Source of the DNA: Melampsora larici-populina 98AG31
Taxonomy: Eukaryota; Basidiomycota; Pucciniomycetes; Pucciniales; Melampsoraceae
Length of the DNA stretch: 64,000 nucleotides
NCBI RefSeq assembly: GCF_000204055.1
Contig: NW_006768791.1
Location: 656,161-720,160 of the forward strand
Direction: 5' to 3'
Shown here piece by piece: positions 35,155-48,238 of the stretch. A program made the translations under genes and the position numbers. The notes beneath the pieces are model-generated. The model searched no databases. It saw only the letters and a program-made list of their open reading frames with translations, and was not told the DNA's origin. Numbering within the stretch: position 1 is the first letter of the stretch; each line of letters opens with the position of its first letter.

Positions 35155-35948
35155 GTGCTGCTATCAACTCCTGGTCTTGTACCGTGTTCGAACGTATAAT
35201 GCAAATGGAGCCGTATAATATTTCCCTGTCAAATTCGACTGGACGAGATTGGACCAGCCTGAGTGCACAAAAATTGAAAATTTCCGCGAACCACGATGAT
35301 TCACGTCGCGTACCACAAAGCTCAGCCTGCGACAACCCAAGAGATAGCTCATGAAGGAGCATGTTATGATATGATACGTATTGAATTAATTTTTGAGTCC
35401 GACATGACTGCCACGGTACGCCAAATAACTCACTTGTTCTCTACAGCCCACAGGGTTCAGATAAGCAAAATCAATGAAATTTGAAACTTTGAGGGACTCA
35501 GGACTTGCTTTGATTCGCAGGAGACACCAACCGATCACTACCTGGGAACCGCGACGGGTGATGCACATTGACCTTTTTCTCTATCCCAGGTCCAGATGTC
35601 CTTCAAGCTTGATCGTGTCTTGGGTTGTTGTCAGCAAGACAGCGGTGATTTTCGTATCATTCACGATATTGGGTACAAAGCTCTTCGAGCTGGTAGCTGT
35701 TGGGTTTATTGCATATAAGAAGAGCTCTTTCCTCTCTCTCTCTGTCATCATCCTCAGACTTCAGCGACAACACTTCCTTTGTCTTCACAGTCGCCTTCAT
35801 CACATATTTCAGATCTTCCAGATAGCTATCTATCCACACGAATCAACTTTTCTACGCGTTTCTCCATCTTATCTTACCGCTTTCATTGCCAGCACGTTTT
35901 TTCAGAGGAAATAACCAATTTTACTTCTTTCGTGGTCAAACCTCCAAG

Positions 35949-38900
35949 ATGTTGAACTCTCCGATTGTGCCATTGGCAGTGGTAGCTTTGCTATCCTCTG
36001 CGATTTGTAAGGCACCCGATAGTGGCTACAGCGCATCCAATTCATCAGACTCGGGCCACTCGAATACTACGAAAACAACGAATTCCACCCGCCCTGCTCC
36101 TGACATGATTGGAGACTCGGCCACATATGGAGCCAATGACAGACGCCGATTTGGTGCAAACGCTTTCATTGGATCTGCTGTCCGATCGGATCAACAGGCA
36201 GTCTTCAAGTCCCTGATTGATGATGTTAGTGTGATCGGGAGTCCTGTTCAAACAAAAGTGCTGGACTCGCACAATTTTGGGTATGATCATTCGGTTTTCG
36301 GCCTTACCTTTTTCCCATTAACTGACAATTATCTCTTGTCAACCTCGTATATCATCAGGTTTCCTATCGAAGGCCCTAATTATGTGCAAATCAAGTCTGG
36401 TGACAGTCGCACCAAGACTTTCTTTGACTCGCCATCTTCTGGCTTCGTTACCTCCAACGACGGGATCAGCAAAGAGACCTACGACAGTAAACCTGGAACC
36501 ATGCTATTTGACCGAGGAGGATTTTCGATCTCCTTCAACCTTGATTCCAAGAAGTTGAACGGGACGCATGTAATTCTCGCATGGACTGATCAAATGTATG
36601 TTCAATGCTTCATACGTCCTGTTTGGTAGATAGGGCTGACTACTCTTCTTTTCATGTACAATGACAGAATCGGCATGGACCACTCGCCTTACGCTGACTC
36701 GTTCTTAGTCTATATCGGTACTCCTGGCAACATGACACAAGCACAGCTTATGATCAATGAAACTATCAATTCCGATCATACGATAGGAAACTTGACCCAA
36801 GGAAACTCGACTCAAATGTTCAAGTCTAGCGGTCTCAACCAGCGCGCCATTGATATGTCTAGCTTTATGGACAAAAAGATTGTCATGGAATTTTTGGTTG
36901 CAGATGAGGGCGACCAAGTTGTCGATGTGAGATCCACTTATTCTTATGATCCTCTTCTTCTGGCATGTGACTTATATATTTACGCTTTCTTCTAGGTTGC
37001 CTGTGCGCTTGATGATTTCCACTGGCAATCCATGGCGGGCATGGGCTACCACCAGATGAATGCTCGTAGCGGAATCCCCGGCCTAGATAGCATCCCCGGC
37101 CTTTCTGGCGGCATCCCTGGTCTCTCTGGCGGCATCCCTGGTCTGTCCGGCGGAATTCCTGGTCTCTCTGGCGGAATTCCTGGCCTATCGGGTGGCATTC
37201 CCGGCCTATCGGGTGGCATTCCCGGACTTTCTGGTGGTTCACGCTCCGGTGCTGGTGGTTCACCTTTTGGCCGCCGTTCGGATGATCAGCAATACAACAA
37301 CCAGAACAACTATCAGCAATCTGACAACAACTATCGTTCCGACTATGGATCTAACTCTAACAATCAAAATGGCCAGTACCAAGGCGGCCAACAGCAACAA
37401 CAAAACGGAGCCGGGTTTATCCCACCCTTTGCCGAGCAATTCATCCCTGAAGGAGTTAAACATATCATCAGACGTGACCAATATAATCAGTACCAAGATC
37501 AACCACAATACAACAACCCCAACTCGCAGTATGACTCGTACAATTCACAACAACAAGGCGGAGCCGGATTCATCCCACCCTTTGCCGAGCAATTCATTCC
37601 TGAAGGAGTTAAACATATCATCAGACGTGACCAATATGATCAGTACCAAGGTCAATCACAATACAACAACCCAAATTCCCAGTATGGCTCGCATTCCTCT
37701 CAACAACAAGGCGGAGCCGGATTCATCCCACCCTTTGCTGAGCAATTCATTCCTGAAGGAGTTAAGCATATCATCAGACGTGACCAATATAATCAGTACC
37801 AAGGTCAATCACAATACAACAGCCCAAACTCACAATCGGACTCATACAATTCTCAACAACAAAACGGAGCCGGATTCATCCCACCCTTTGCCGAGCAATT
37901 CATTCCTGAAGGGGTCAAACATATCATTAGACGTTCATATGATGAAGGAAGCCAATACGAAGGTCAATCTGGATACAACAGTCCAAACCCACAATCGGAC
38001 TCGTACAATTCTCAACAACAAAACGGAGCCGGGTTTATTCCACCTTTTGCGCAACAGTTCATTCCCGATGGCGTGAAGCATATTCTTCGTCGATCTGACG
38101 GTGAGTACGTTGAAGGTCATGGCATGGATGGTCATCAATACGGAGGAGATTTTCTTATGGTAGTTCTGCTGGTCAAAATGGTCAAAGTAGTCAGAATGGT
38201 CAAAATTGCTCGCGATGGTCAGAATGGTCAAGGTTCTCAAAATGGTCAAGGTTCTCAAAATGGTCAAGGTTCTCAAAATGGTCAAGGTTCTCAAAATGGT
38301 CAAGGTTCTCAAAATGGTCAAGGTTCTCAAAATGGTCAGAATGTTCAAAACGGTCAAAGTGCTCAAAATGGCCAGAATATTCAAAATGGTCAAGGCAATC
38401 AAAATTCTCAAGGCAATCAAAATTCTCAAGGCGCAGAAACCGCTCAAGGTACTCAAAACCGTCAACAGTCTTCCCAATCATATAGTGGTACAGGCGGTTC
38501 AAACTTCGGACAAGGAAACTCAGGTCAAGTCCAAGGTTCTCCTTCCAATGGCGCATCTTCAGGACGACAACAATCGCCGTCTTTCAATGGGAATCAAGGT
38601 GGAAACATGAATAATCAAAACCAACGCCAGTCTTACACTTATGGAAACTCCAACGGTAACACTCAACGTCAGTTCCAAGACCAACATCAAGGTTACAACG
38701 GTCATCACCAACAAGGCGGCGATCATCAGAACAACGGGGGAAGCCAATTCATTCCTGGATTTGCCGAGCAATTTATCCCTGATGGTGTTAAGAGCATTTT
38801 CCGTCGATCTGATGATCACAGCCAAGGTATGGATGGACATCAAAATACTGACGGGTATTCAAGGGGTGGTAATTCCGGTCAAGATGGGTACAGTTCCCCT

Positions 38901-39722
38901 CGTCAATCCCATGGAGGAAACAACGGGAACGCAGCCCAATCTACCACAAGTTCCGGATCCGATCAAATGCCTTCTGAAACCTCGCCCAACTCTCAAAATC
39001 GCCAAAACTCGAATGGCACTGATGCGTCAACTCATCCTTCTCAATCGGAGACTATGACTAACAACAATTCACCTGATGGTAATACCCCATCAAATGAAAA
39101 CTCCGGAACAAACAGCCCATCACATTCCAGCTCATCGTCCTTGATCGGTAACATCTTTGGAGGTTCTTCGGGAGGTCAACTGAACCGTTCGCACTCACCT
39201 TCCGACTCTTCATCTAGTCAGACCTCCAACTCTTCCAACTCCAAAGCTGCTCCTAATTCTACCGCGGCTTCAAACTCTACCGCGGCTTCAAACTCTACCG
39301 CGGTTTCGAACTCTACCATGGCTTCGAACTCTACCATGGCTTCGAACTCAACAATGGCTTCGAACTCTACCAAGGGGAACCTTGATTCTGAGACCAATGG
39401 CCAGTCAGCAACTCCGGATCAAATGACGGGAGACACACAAAACCAAGACCGTCCTACTACCAATCGTCAAGGCTCGACCCATCCTGACGGATCGAGTGGA
39501 TATACTCACCAATTTCAGCATAACGAGGGTAAGCGTTTCCATACTCTGATTCGTAGATTCCTTCTCACAGATGTTCACCATTTTTCCTTTTCTTCTTATT
39601 CCGTAGGTGATGTTGAATCAGCTCCGAATGACAAGGAGGGATATACCCACCCTGATCATACTGATGGAAAATTGAAACGTCGCCAATTCATTCCAGCTGG
39701 CTTTCAAGCTCTATTTCAATGA
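35949..39722 (+). CDS. secreted repeat precursor with Arg-Arg repeats (Kex2-processed repeat type)
   Basis: Exons 35949-36595, 36668-36926, 36996-39528 and 39607-39722 fit in phase and give 1184 residues. ATG 35949 was chosen because it places a signal peptide at the start (MLNSPIVPLAVVALLSSAIC). An N-terminal domain of about 300 residues follows, with several N-glycosylation sequons and an early RRR site. Then come seven IPGLSGG heptads, five repeats of about 50 residues each carrying FIPPFAEQFIPEGV and ending HIIRR or HILRR, 18-bp GSQNGQ repeats, a sixth variant repeat ending SIFRR, STAASN-type repeats, and a C-terminus KRRQFIPAGF. Repeats ending in Arg-Arg in a secreted protein are the hallmark of fungal Kex2-processed precursors. 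Cleavage would release several near-identical peptides. The N-terminal domain is unrecognised. The last intron (78 nt) is in frame and could be retained. Confidence 0.75.
37074..37233 (+). repeat. 21-bp tandem repeat (IPGLSGG x7)
   Basis: Seven head-to-tail copies coding IPGLSGG within the secreted precursor, with synonymous third-base drift between copies. Confidence 0.9.
37405..38090 (+). repeat. five repeats of about 150 bp coding FIPPFAEQ...RR units
   Basis: Five diverged direct repeats. The encoded core FIPPFAEQFIPEGV plus HIIRR is nearly invariant, while the Gln/Tyr/Asn/Ser-rich spacer varies. A sixth divergent copy lies at about 38739-38808 and a partial one at the extreme C-terminus. 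Confidence 0.9.
38218..38337 (+). repeat. 18-bp minisatellite (GSQNGQ)
   Basis: About seven copies of GGTTCTCAAAATGGTCAA. The array is open in more than one frame, which explains the Met/Val/Lys-rich shadow frames here. Confidence 0.9.
39250..39375 (+). repeat. 18-bp minisatellite (STAASN/STMASN)
   Basis: About seven tandem copies coding NSTAAS or NSTMAS, each creating an N-glycosylation sequon, near the 3' end of the secreted precursor gene. Confidence 0.85.
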
Positions 39723-41119
39723 TTGAGTGTTAGGGTTAAATTGAGATGAAGAATATCTATTTAGAGTCAACATTTTCCTCTCACCTCAGTAATGTCTAGT
39801 GCTCATTTCCATGCGCGTTTTCTTCACATTCCTCGATCTTTGCAAGGAGATGTCTGTATGCTTTTTTATAAGTTCGTATGATGTTGTCTCATATTTGTTC
39901 ACGTGGTTTTTGTATTCTTTGTCAGCTAAACTTTTGTTAATCCAACATTGCCCTTCATACTCATTCATGTAATTTGAAACATCCCATTAATTCAGACACT
40001 AAAGTTGAACACCAAGACCGCGACTAGTGTGAGTCGAACTACCTTGACAACTGAATCTCAGCCTTGACTTCTATCTCATCTTTGAATGATGATAAGGCAC
40101 TCCGTTTCAATTAATTTGTACAACTCTTACCATATTTGATGAGAAAAGAAATCTGATCACCCATCGGGCCTACGAATTCTTGCATACAAAATCATCAAGT
40201 CATGGTCGTCAGTGTGTCTTAATAAGGAAGCTAAGCGCCAATCAACTAGCCAAGACTTTGATTGCACCAGAACACGACCCACTCAGGGTACCAGATAAAC
40301 ATGTCTGCCCCTCGTTGAGGCTTCCTGTCAAGAGTTTTCCTATCATTAAATGTCATTTAATATCTTACAATATCATTGAATATCATTTTTTTGTTTTCTT
40401 TCTCGCTTTGTTCTTTTTTTTTGAAAGTCGGTGTTATAGTTTTTTGGCGGCGGTGTAAAACTGCGCTTTGTATGTGTTGGGATGCAATTTTACGCACGGC
40501 AATTTCACACGGGAATTGAAGCGATGACCGAGGCGGTTTTGGTCCGTTTTTTTTTCCGTCACCGTTAAAGCTATCGAGATTTGTGGCTTTACTCCATTAT
40601 TACCCTAACGTTTTCCTGGCTAGTAGCGCTACGTAGCGCTGCGAGCCAGGCTTGCAAGGGAAGATTGGTGAGTGAGTGATGAGTACATGATGGTGTGACC
40701 GTGTGGGAGGTGTGAAGAGGATTCTGGAGACCAAAAGTCCCAAAGCATCCAAAAACATTTTGAAGGTGTCCTAGAAGTTTCTGGATGTCACTTCTGGACA
40801 CCTCTGGGACACCAAACATGAGTTTTTAAAACCCCAAATGAAATGTGTAACTGAACAGTGACCAAATATTGATTTGCCACTGGGAAGCATACCTTGTGAT
40901 TAAAAACATTTACACTTACTGCCTGTGCTACTGCATAAAGTTTGGAATAGCCTGTGTAGTAGTTTGGGTATCAGCACATATTACATGTTTCAGGTTAATC
41001 AATGTCATGAGATCCAAAACTACCAATCAGAGACTGTATTACCCCATCAAAAATACTCAAAAGGCATTCAGGTAACATGGTTTTACATCCCATATGCACT
41101 TCACAGAACTCATTCAATC
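39723..41119. other. intergenic region between two secreted-protein genes
   Basis: No gene supported. A short GC-rich palindromic patch (TAGCGCTACGTAGCGCT) lies near 40622-40642. The segment from about 40840 is the likely promoter and leader of the next gene. Confidence 0.4.
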
Positions 41120-44067
41120 ATGGCCTCAAAACATATTTGTTTGTACAATGTGCTTTGTATTGTGGTGATCATGGCATTTATACCACTGAACTTATCCGTC
41201 AGATTGTTACCAGGTATTCAAGTGGACAATGATTTGGTTCAACTGGATGATGAATCCACTATAGTAGAAAATGGTGAGTTTGTTTTCCAGTTTTTGAAAG
41301 ATCCTCAATATGATAACTGATATGTTTTTTCCCGATGATTCCAAGTAAGAGAAACAGTCCAGGAAATTGATCCCATGGAGGGGAAGCTTTTACAAGATGA
41401 TAAGCTTGAAACTTGGAGGGATTTAAGAACAATTGAAGAAGTAATCAAGCAAAACCTAGAGGCTTCAATCTTCATGACAAGAGTGGATTATTACACAGAT
41501 GCAATTCTAAAAGACTGCCCATTTCATATCACCCCATATTTATCAGATAAACAGACTGGCAAAAAGAAAAGAATAGGTCTTTTTGAAGATCTGATTCATT
41601 CCATCATCAAAATAATGAAAGGTCACTCAGCTGAACCAGAACATCCAAAGCTGCATCTTCTTGAAGAAGAATTGTTAGTCTTACTCAAGAATATTCCACC
41701 ACCTAAAAGCCAACAGGAAAGGAGGAAAAGATCTGGCCCATTTGTGGACTTTTTGATGTCAAAACTGGGATGGTATTTATTACTTGATAGTCTTCAAATG
41801 TCAGGAAACTTGAGATATGGTGTGAAAGCCTCATCTCAAATTTTCTGCAACTCAGAACAACTCACAACTGAGAGAGATAATGAATTGAAACATGGTACCT
41901 ATTACAGAAATTATATGCATATTTTTGAAATATTTGAAGCATTGGTATTTGATGGTTTGCAAAATAAGGATCTGATATTGGATGTTGCTAAAACCCAGTA
42001 CAAAAGAATAAAACAAAAGAAGATTATTCAAAAACATTTGGGTAGTATTGTTGATATCCATAGATATCTGGTCAACCAAACTCCATGGTCTGGACACCCA
42101 TGGTCTCCAGCTCCATTTTTCAAAGATCCTCTGAAATCATGTGGCCCAAAATCATCTGAAACCGCTCACAAACTTTGGTTTATTTTTGGTGGAAATGATC
42201 ACAAGATATCAAATACTCTTGATACAATGTCAGAAGAGGATATGGCTCTGGATTACAAGGTCCCAGAACTTCTCAAGGAAGTATTGAATTCACAGCCATT
42301 CATAGATTCAAATCTGGAGAACAAATTGAACTATAAATTTGCAATAAAACATATGTGCAAAGCAATTGATCTGGTATTGGACCTTGATAATGATGAGCCT
42401 GCAGTACTTTCAATCCTGCGTGAAATATTCACATGCTCAATTGAGTATATTTCCAAGGTAGAGAACTGCAATGAATGTAAAATGATTATCAACAACAGTG
42501 TTATGTTCTACCTCTTTATTCGACGGGTTGGAAATGTTCTCAAGCAACTTATGGAAAGTCAGTTTCCCAATATACCTCTGGAAATGAAATTAAACACACC
42601 ACAGTCTATGGGTTACTATTGGGCTTTGACCAATTTCAGGCCAAACAATCATAGTAAGTCTGAAGCAAGATGGTCCAGATGGTTTTTTGGACTTGGAAAA
42701 ACATATCGGGATCATCTTTTTGCCTCTCAAAAACTTAAAAATATTTACAATCAGATGGGGTCAGCCTATCATAAAACTGTGTCTAGTTCAGGGGAAAGAA
42801 GTGTTATCATGAAGCATCCAGAAGATCTCAGTCACCCAGAACTGTTTCCTGGCACCAGAGAACTCTACAAAGGCAAAGATGTTCTTGATGGAAAATACAA
42901 TTATTTTAAAGGAGAAGCTTTTTTGCGATTGAAAGATCTACTGGCTACTGGTGAATTGTATGATATGTTCACAATCAGTCAACGAAAAGGTCAAAATGTG
43001 GTAAATCCAAGTGTCAATATTGAAAAGGATTTAGCTAAAGAAGTAAAGAAAGATGTGCGGTTAAAAGCAATTACCCAAAGGAAGATTAAAGTGTTAGGAT
43101 CACTTGAATATAATGAAGACAGAGTCTTTTCAAATGAATTTTCAAAGGCCCTGATGACTGTAACTTCTGATGACTCAAGAAAAAATGAGCAGAAGTTAGG
43201 CCCACCTGAAGATTCTCCTAGAACTATTTTCTCCAAAACCAGAAATTCAACAGACAAATTTAAAAGCATCAAAGAAATCTTTCCTCATTGTGAAAAGGTT
43301 GGACAGAAAAGCACTGACACTACTTTACCATGTAAGATTCTTCTTTGTCATTGAAAGATATGACTCTTGACTAACCAAAACATGTTTTGGTTTGAAACTC
43401 TTTAGCATCTTCTAAGAATGGACAGGAGCCTCCCAGCTTCCCAGAGACAGAAGGTTATTATAATAGTGACACCCCCATCCAGCCATGTGTGCCTCCTCAA
43501 AAAAGAATGTTGTCAACAAACACAGATATCTTTCAGGAAAGAATCTCTGATACAGGAGTGCCAAAGAAATCAAGAACACAGGCTGTTCACGTCATAGAGC
43601 TACCAGAAGTCCAAAAATCACAATCTTCTATCAAGTAAGTCAAAACATTATCAACTGGAACTAGAGAAGCTTTCTATCTCAAGCTAATTTGTTACAATTC
43701 AACACCTCCACAGTTCAAAAGCATCAAATTTTGCCGCAGTCTATATTCCAGAAACTTTGGGTCAGTTTTTCCATATTTTTGGTGATAGAGTTCACTAAAC
43801 TGTAACAGTATCATTGATACTGATTCAAATGTCTTCAAACTGCCTCCACATCATAAAGATCACTCACCTCTTCAAACTCCAAATGACTTATGCATTGAAA
43901 AGGCCCATTTGTTTGACCTGAATGAAGTTCCAGAGGTACCCTCTGACAAACAAGGTCATACTGAACAGAGATTCACTTGTCCATCCATGATGGACTTGAA
44001 AAAACTAGACAGTGTCCAGGATGCTACACTCCCTGATCTCAATCAGCCTGTAGATATGACAGAATAG
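41120..44067 (+). CDS. large secreted protein of unknown function
   Basis: Exons 41120-41273, 41346-43331, 43406-43634 and 43714 to about 43770 are in phase, with a last coding block about 43809-44067 ending at TAG 44065. The final junction does not fit in phase with the obvious GTCAGT donor and CAG acceptor, so the last splice is unresolved. Total is roughly 900 residues. The N-terminus is a signal peptide or anchor (CLYNVLCIVVIMAFIPLNLS). The body is helical and charged (LLEEELLVLLKNIPPPKSQQ, FVDFLMSKLGWYLLLDSLQM). The C-terminal third is polar and ends with the motif-like FDLNEVPEVPSDKQ and LPDLNQPVDMTE. No known domain. It lies 1.4 kb downstream of the repeat precursor, on the same strand. 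Confidence 0.65.
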
Positions 44068-46656
44068 AATTGAAGCCAAAGATATCAACTACCAAATGAA
44101 GAATGTGATTCATCAAAAGTTTAAAACAGAAATACTATCTCATCTCTACTTCAAACCATATTCATTTGTGCTTATCAGATCCCCTATTTTTGTTTTTCTG
44201 TCACTCTGAAAACAAAGAATATTCTATATGGAGTTATTTAGTTTTTAAGTCTTTCAAACAGTTTTATCATTTCCTTTCCTTTTTTTCTTTGTCTCACTCA
44301 TTCTTCTTATTTGCCTGAAAATCTGTGTGTTCTATGCTTCATTTTTCCTTTTGGTTTTCATGAGTTTAAATAAAATTTGTAGCTCACAAGTCTCTGATGG
44401 GAAACTCTTGGCTGGATTATATACAAGCTAAATTTTATTTTGATACCCCCATTGAAGGTTTTCAAGTCACATGTTGTGGTACAGTTGCGAAAGTGAGCCA
44501 AGTAAAAATCCTTTGGGTCAGCATGCCTAGAATTGTCTGCTTGCTACTCTGGGGCTACTCTAATAGTAAATCTAAGGAATTACCAAACAAAATGGTACTT
44601 GAGCAGTCCACTTGAAGCTACCTAGTATTTACAAAATTAATAGGCTTGAAATACTTCTTACCATACCAACAAAAACAGAGATTTTTGGCTTTCTTATATA
44701 TTGAAAGATATTCAATATTTTTGAAAGTCCAAGTTACTTTCTTTCTAAATTCCACACAAAAATATAGCTTAAACTTATGATTCCATGGATGACTGCTAGA
44801 GATTAAATCCAATGTGTGCATAAACAGAGCAAGCAAAAAAACATCCCAACTCAAGCTTTGAAAGTTGAGCAGGTAAAATATATAAGTTGTAAGCTTTCAA
44901 ATACATTTCAACCTTCTCAATCAACCACTGAACAAAACTTGAGACTCTGAGTGAAAAATGGTTGGCAATGCTAGTCAAATCAACACAAAGCTGGGCAAAC
45001 ATCTTTCCTTTTTTCCTCTTTGTCCTTTAACCTTCTACTTTCTCTACAACTTACCTTCAAGTCCCATTTCCATCTCATTTACATCAATTTGATATCTTGG
45101 GCCTCACATCTGTATACTTCAACAGATGGGCTTTGGCAATTTTATGTACTACAAATAATACACTGGAAGTTTTCAGAAACCTCAGAAGCTTACCACAGGG
45201 CCAAAGAAAGCCTGAGATGATCCCATGAACACAGTCCAGGGGAATCTATATCAGTTATATGTGTTAATTGTGGTCCTCGGGCCTGCAAGTGCAATAAGTG
45301 CAGTGGGCAGAACTGGGGATTTTAGTGTGGCACTGACTGGCAGGCTCCGTAAGCCGCTGGTAATGGACTGACACCACGACTAAAATCCTACTGGGTATGT
45401 AGGATCTGGATTTTAATCTGAATGCCCTTAGTCAAAAGTTAGGGAGATTAGTTCAGGTTAAAAAGACAAAAATATATCAATATACCACTGCCTACTATCC
45501 AGAAGCACTTATGGCCTGGATTTGGTCTAAACTAGGCCAGGAAAAGTCTTCTTCAAGCCTAAGGAGGTTCCTACAAAAAATATCTGAAGTTTGAATAACC
45601 GCCATTTAGTCAACTTTGTGTTGCTAAACCAGAGGTACATAGATCAAGATAAGTTCTACAAACCTGATGTTTGTATAAAGTGTTATTTAAACAATAAAAT
45701 TCCAAATTCAAGGGTTATAGCCTTGAATATAGATGGAAAGTTGGAGGAGAATAGCAAATCCACTAGAATAATATAATAGTGACTGAGTTCTTTGAATCTA
45801 AACAACTAACAAGGAGATTCCTTGGGTGGTCTTTGGGTTTTTTTCAAGGTGAGAGGATCTCAAAAGGTTGGAAGTGGAATTATGATTTTGGAAATCACGT
45901 CAAGTCTTACCTGGACTTCTTTGATGGAAAAAAGTTCTTGTCAAAAATCATGCTGGGGAGGAAGATGAGGACTTTCCTTTGTTAGGGGAAATAACCTCTA
46001 TTTATACCTTTTATCTTTACTTTGCCAACTCATGGTTCATGGCTGCATTGGTTCACTATCCTTAGTTTTTGAAACTCTTATGGAGGTTTTGTCTTTTATG
46101 GAATTTAGCCCCTATGAGAATTTGACCCTGCTAGCTTGTTTGGTATGTCTTATTTGGGTCCATCCTGTTTGAGTTACTTGAACTGGGTAATGTTGCTTTA
46201 TGAGCTCGTTTACTCAAAACAACTTTGCTTAGTTCAAATATTACTGATTATCATGTTCTTTGTTATAAGATGTTTCTCAATTTACCTTTGACACTAGGTG
46301 TAAGATGAAAGGTTTTTTTATAAGTTGCTGCCTTTGAAACTAGGCATAAGATGTAAATTTCATGATTTGTTACCTTTGAGGCATTAGTTATATTTTCATT
46401 TGTCTTGTGGTAACTTTAGACATACATTGTATTGGTGACATGAGAAAATGGATATTTTTGTATTATTGATTTATATGATGCTCTTTTGGCTTTGACTCTG
46501 TCAGAGCTTGGGGGCTGACAGGGAGGGGATGATCCAAAAATGTATCTTACAAGTTGGAGGCCAGAGATACCAAGGATCTTTGGGTGGTGACTTAACATCA
46601 CCAATTTCTCCAGCCCAACATCTTGTAACCCTCAAAATAGGTCATCCAAAGCTCTC
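44068..46656. other. intergenic region
   Basis: A TTTAAATAAAATTT polyadenylation-like motif lies near 44366. A short hairpin segment at about 45316-45390 has arms GGATTTTAGT and its inverse. A 27-bp segment at 45385-45411 recurs in inverted form at 62524-62550. No gene was recognised. Confidence 0.35.
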
Positions 46657-46945
46657 ATCTTATTGTAAAAGTGTTTGAACCTTATGAAAGAACAAAAATC
46701 CAATCTTTACCAAAAGGTCACCTTTTCTTTCTTTTTTTTCAAATTCATAACCAATTCCCTCCTAAAAATGGATTCTGGTATCCTCACCCCAAACTCTCAA
46801 CTTATTGTAAAAGCATTTAAACCTCATGAAAGCAAAAAATCCAATCTACTCCAAAAGGTCCACTTTTTTTCTTTGTTGTTCTTCAAATCCATAATCAAGT
46901 TCATTCTAAAAAAGTATTCTGGTATTGTCACCACCCCCTCCCTTC
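46657..46945 (+). repeat. diverged tandem duplication, unit about 142 bp
   Basis: Two head-to-tail copies begin CTTATTGTAAAAG and share CATGAAAG, AAAATCCAATCT and CCAAAAGGTC landmarks in the same order. Confidence 0.75.
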
Positions 46946-47984
46946 AACAGCTAGCAAAATTTTCACTTACCATTGACACAAGTTGTTACAGTATTGCATT
47001 CTAATCAAACCCACTCCAATAAGATTCCCATCAACTTGACCATGACCATGACCAGGTCCAAACCACCTCAAGATTTTTAAAGTTTCCATAGTACTACCTG
47101 ATTGAACTACACAAATCAATGTCTTACTTGAAAATTTCTCAACCTTAAAATGGAAGAATCAGATGAAATCTTTCTTCTTATTTTCTCTATTCCCATCAAA
47201 TAATTTAGATCTAATGCATATAAGCCACACAAGTAACTTTATGATTCTCAACAAAGAACTCTTTCATTCTGGAATTTGTTTTCTCAGTCTTGCAAATCAT
47301 CCTCTTGGCTGTGAATGGATCATTCAATGAGATCCAAGTAGTGAAGATCAATAAACAGATGACATGACTCAATATTTCTCCAACCAATTGAATTTCAATC
47401 AATCAGACTAATCAAAAATCAAGACTGAAAATCAATCAATCAGACTGATCAAAAATCAATGCACAGCCACCAGGACAATTGAATGAAATTTGTTGCATGT
47501 GGATTTTCCTTTTGGGGTGATCACAAAGAAAAATTAGTGTGAATAAGGAAAACTTGCAATGTTTCCTTATTTTGGTGAGGAAAAGTTTGGGGATTGGTGT
47601 GGTGCAAACAAAAATTTTCCGTTTTCTCTCATCACTTACATTGGGGCAAGTATATCAAGATTTCTTGCCCAGAGCTCTAGCCCAAGGGACCGATCTTCGG
47701 GTTGTTATCCCCAAGACTTTTTATGGAACTTTACAGGACTCGTCGTGCCTTTGGACTCCTGTGGCATACAAATTAAACCACACTGACTAGACCACTAGCT
47801 CAACTAAAGATGGGTTTGTTGATCCTTCTGGGTTATCACATGTTCTTTTGTTGTCACCTGCCTGGTGGCATTGACTACAACAAGGACTGTAATGTTTGGC
47901 ATCCTGATGCTCATGGTGTAGAAGATCACCCTTGGATTCATTTGGTGAACCTGCAGGCTGTCTGAAAGATCAAATTGGATCCAT
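46946..47984. other. intergenic region, no gene seen
   Basis: AT-rich. A short direct repeat ATCAATCAATCAGACT occurs twice near 47408-47450. Short frames at 47539-47790 are unsupported. Confidence 0.35.
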
Positions 47985-48238
47985 TTAATCAATGGTGGAA
48001 GTTGCATTCACAAGGATCCAACCCAACTTGTTCAAAAACATGCCTTCCTGATGAGCAGGGCCAGTCTTGTGGCAAGTTTGTATGCTTTCAAGTAGTGCCT
48101 CCAAGTTGGGTAGCTGCTTGTGAATAATAAGGTCAAATAAACCTTGATCTAGATGCCAATGAGTGTTGAAGTAGGTTGGAGCCAATTTTTTCAAAGACAT
48201 GATGAGCTTCTTGCGGAAGTGAGCACAGGGTAAGGCGT
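47985..48238 (-). other. possible exon of a degenerate gene
   Basis: A minus-strand frame with protein-like composition (MSLKKLAPTYFNTHWHLDQG...LLESIQTCHKTG). It has no stop upstream to about 48238 and ends near 47985. Family not recognised. Confidence 0.25.

Noticed and set aside
34370..35362. Long open frames on both strands across 34370-35362
   Set aside because: They consist mostly of N from the assembly gap.
37192..38610. Several long frames on both strands overlapping the repeat precursor
   Set aside because: They are shadows produced by tandem repeats that stay open in several frames. The chosen frame continues the signal peptide exon in phase.
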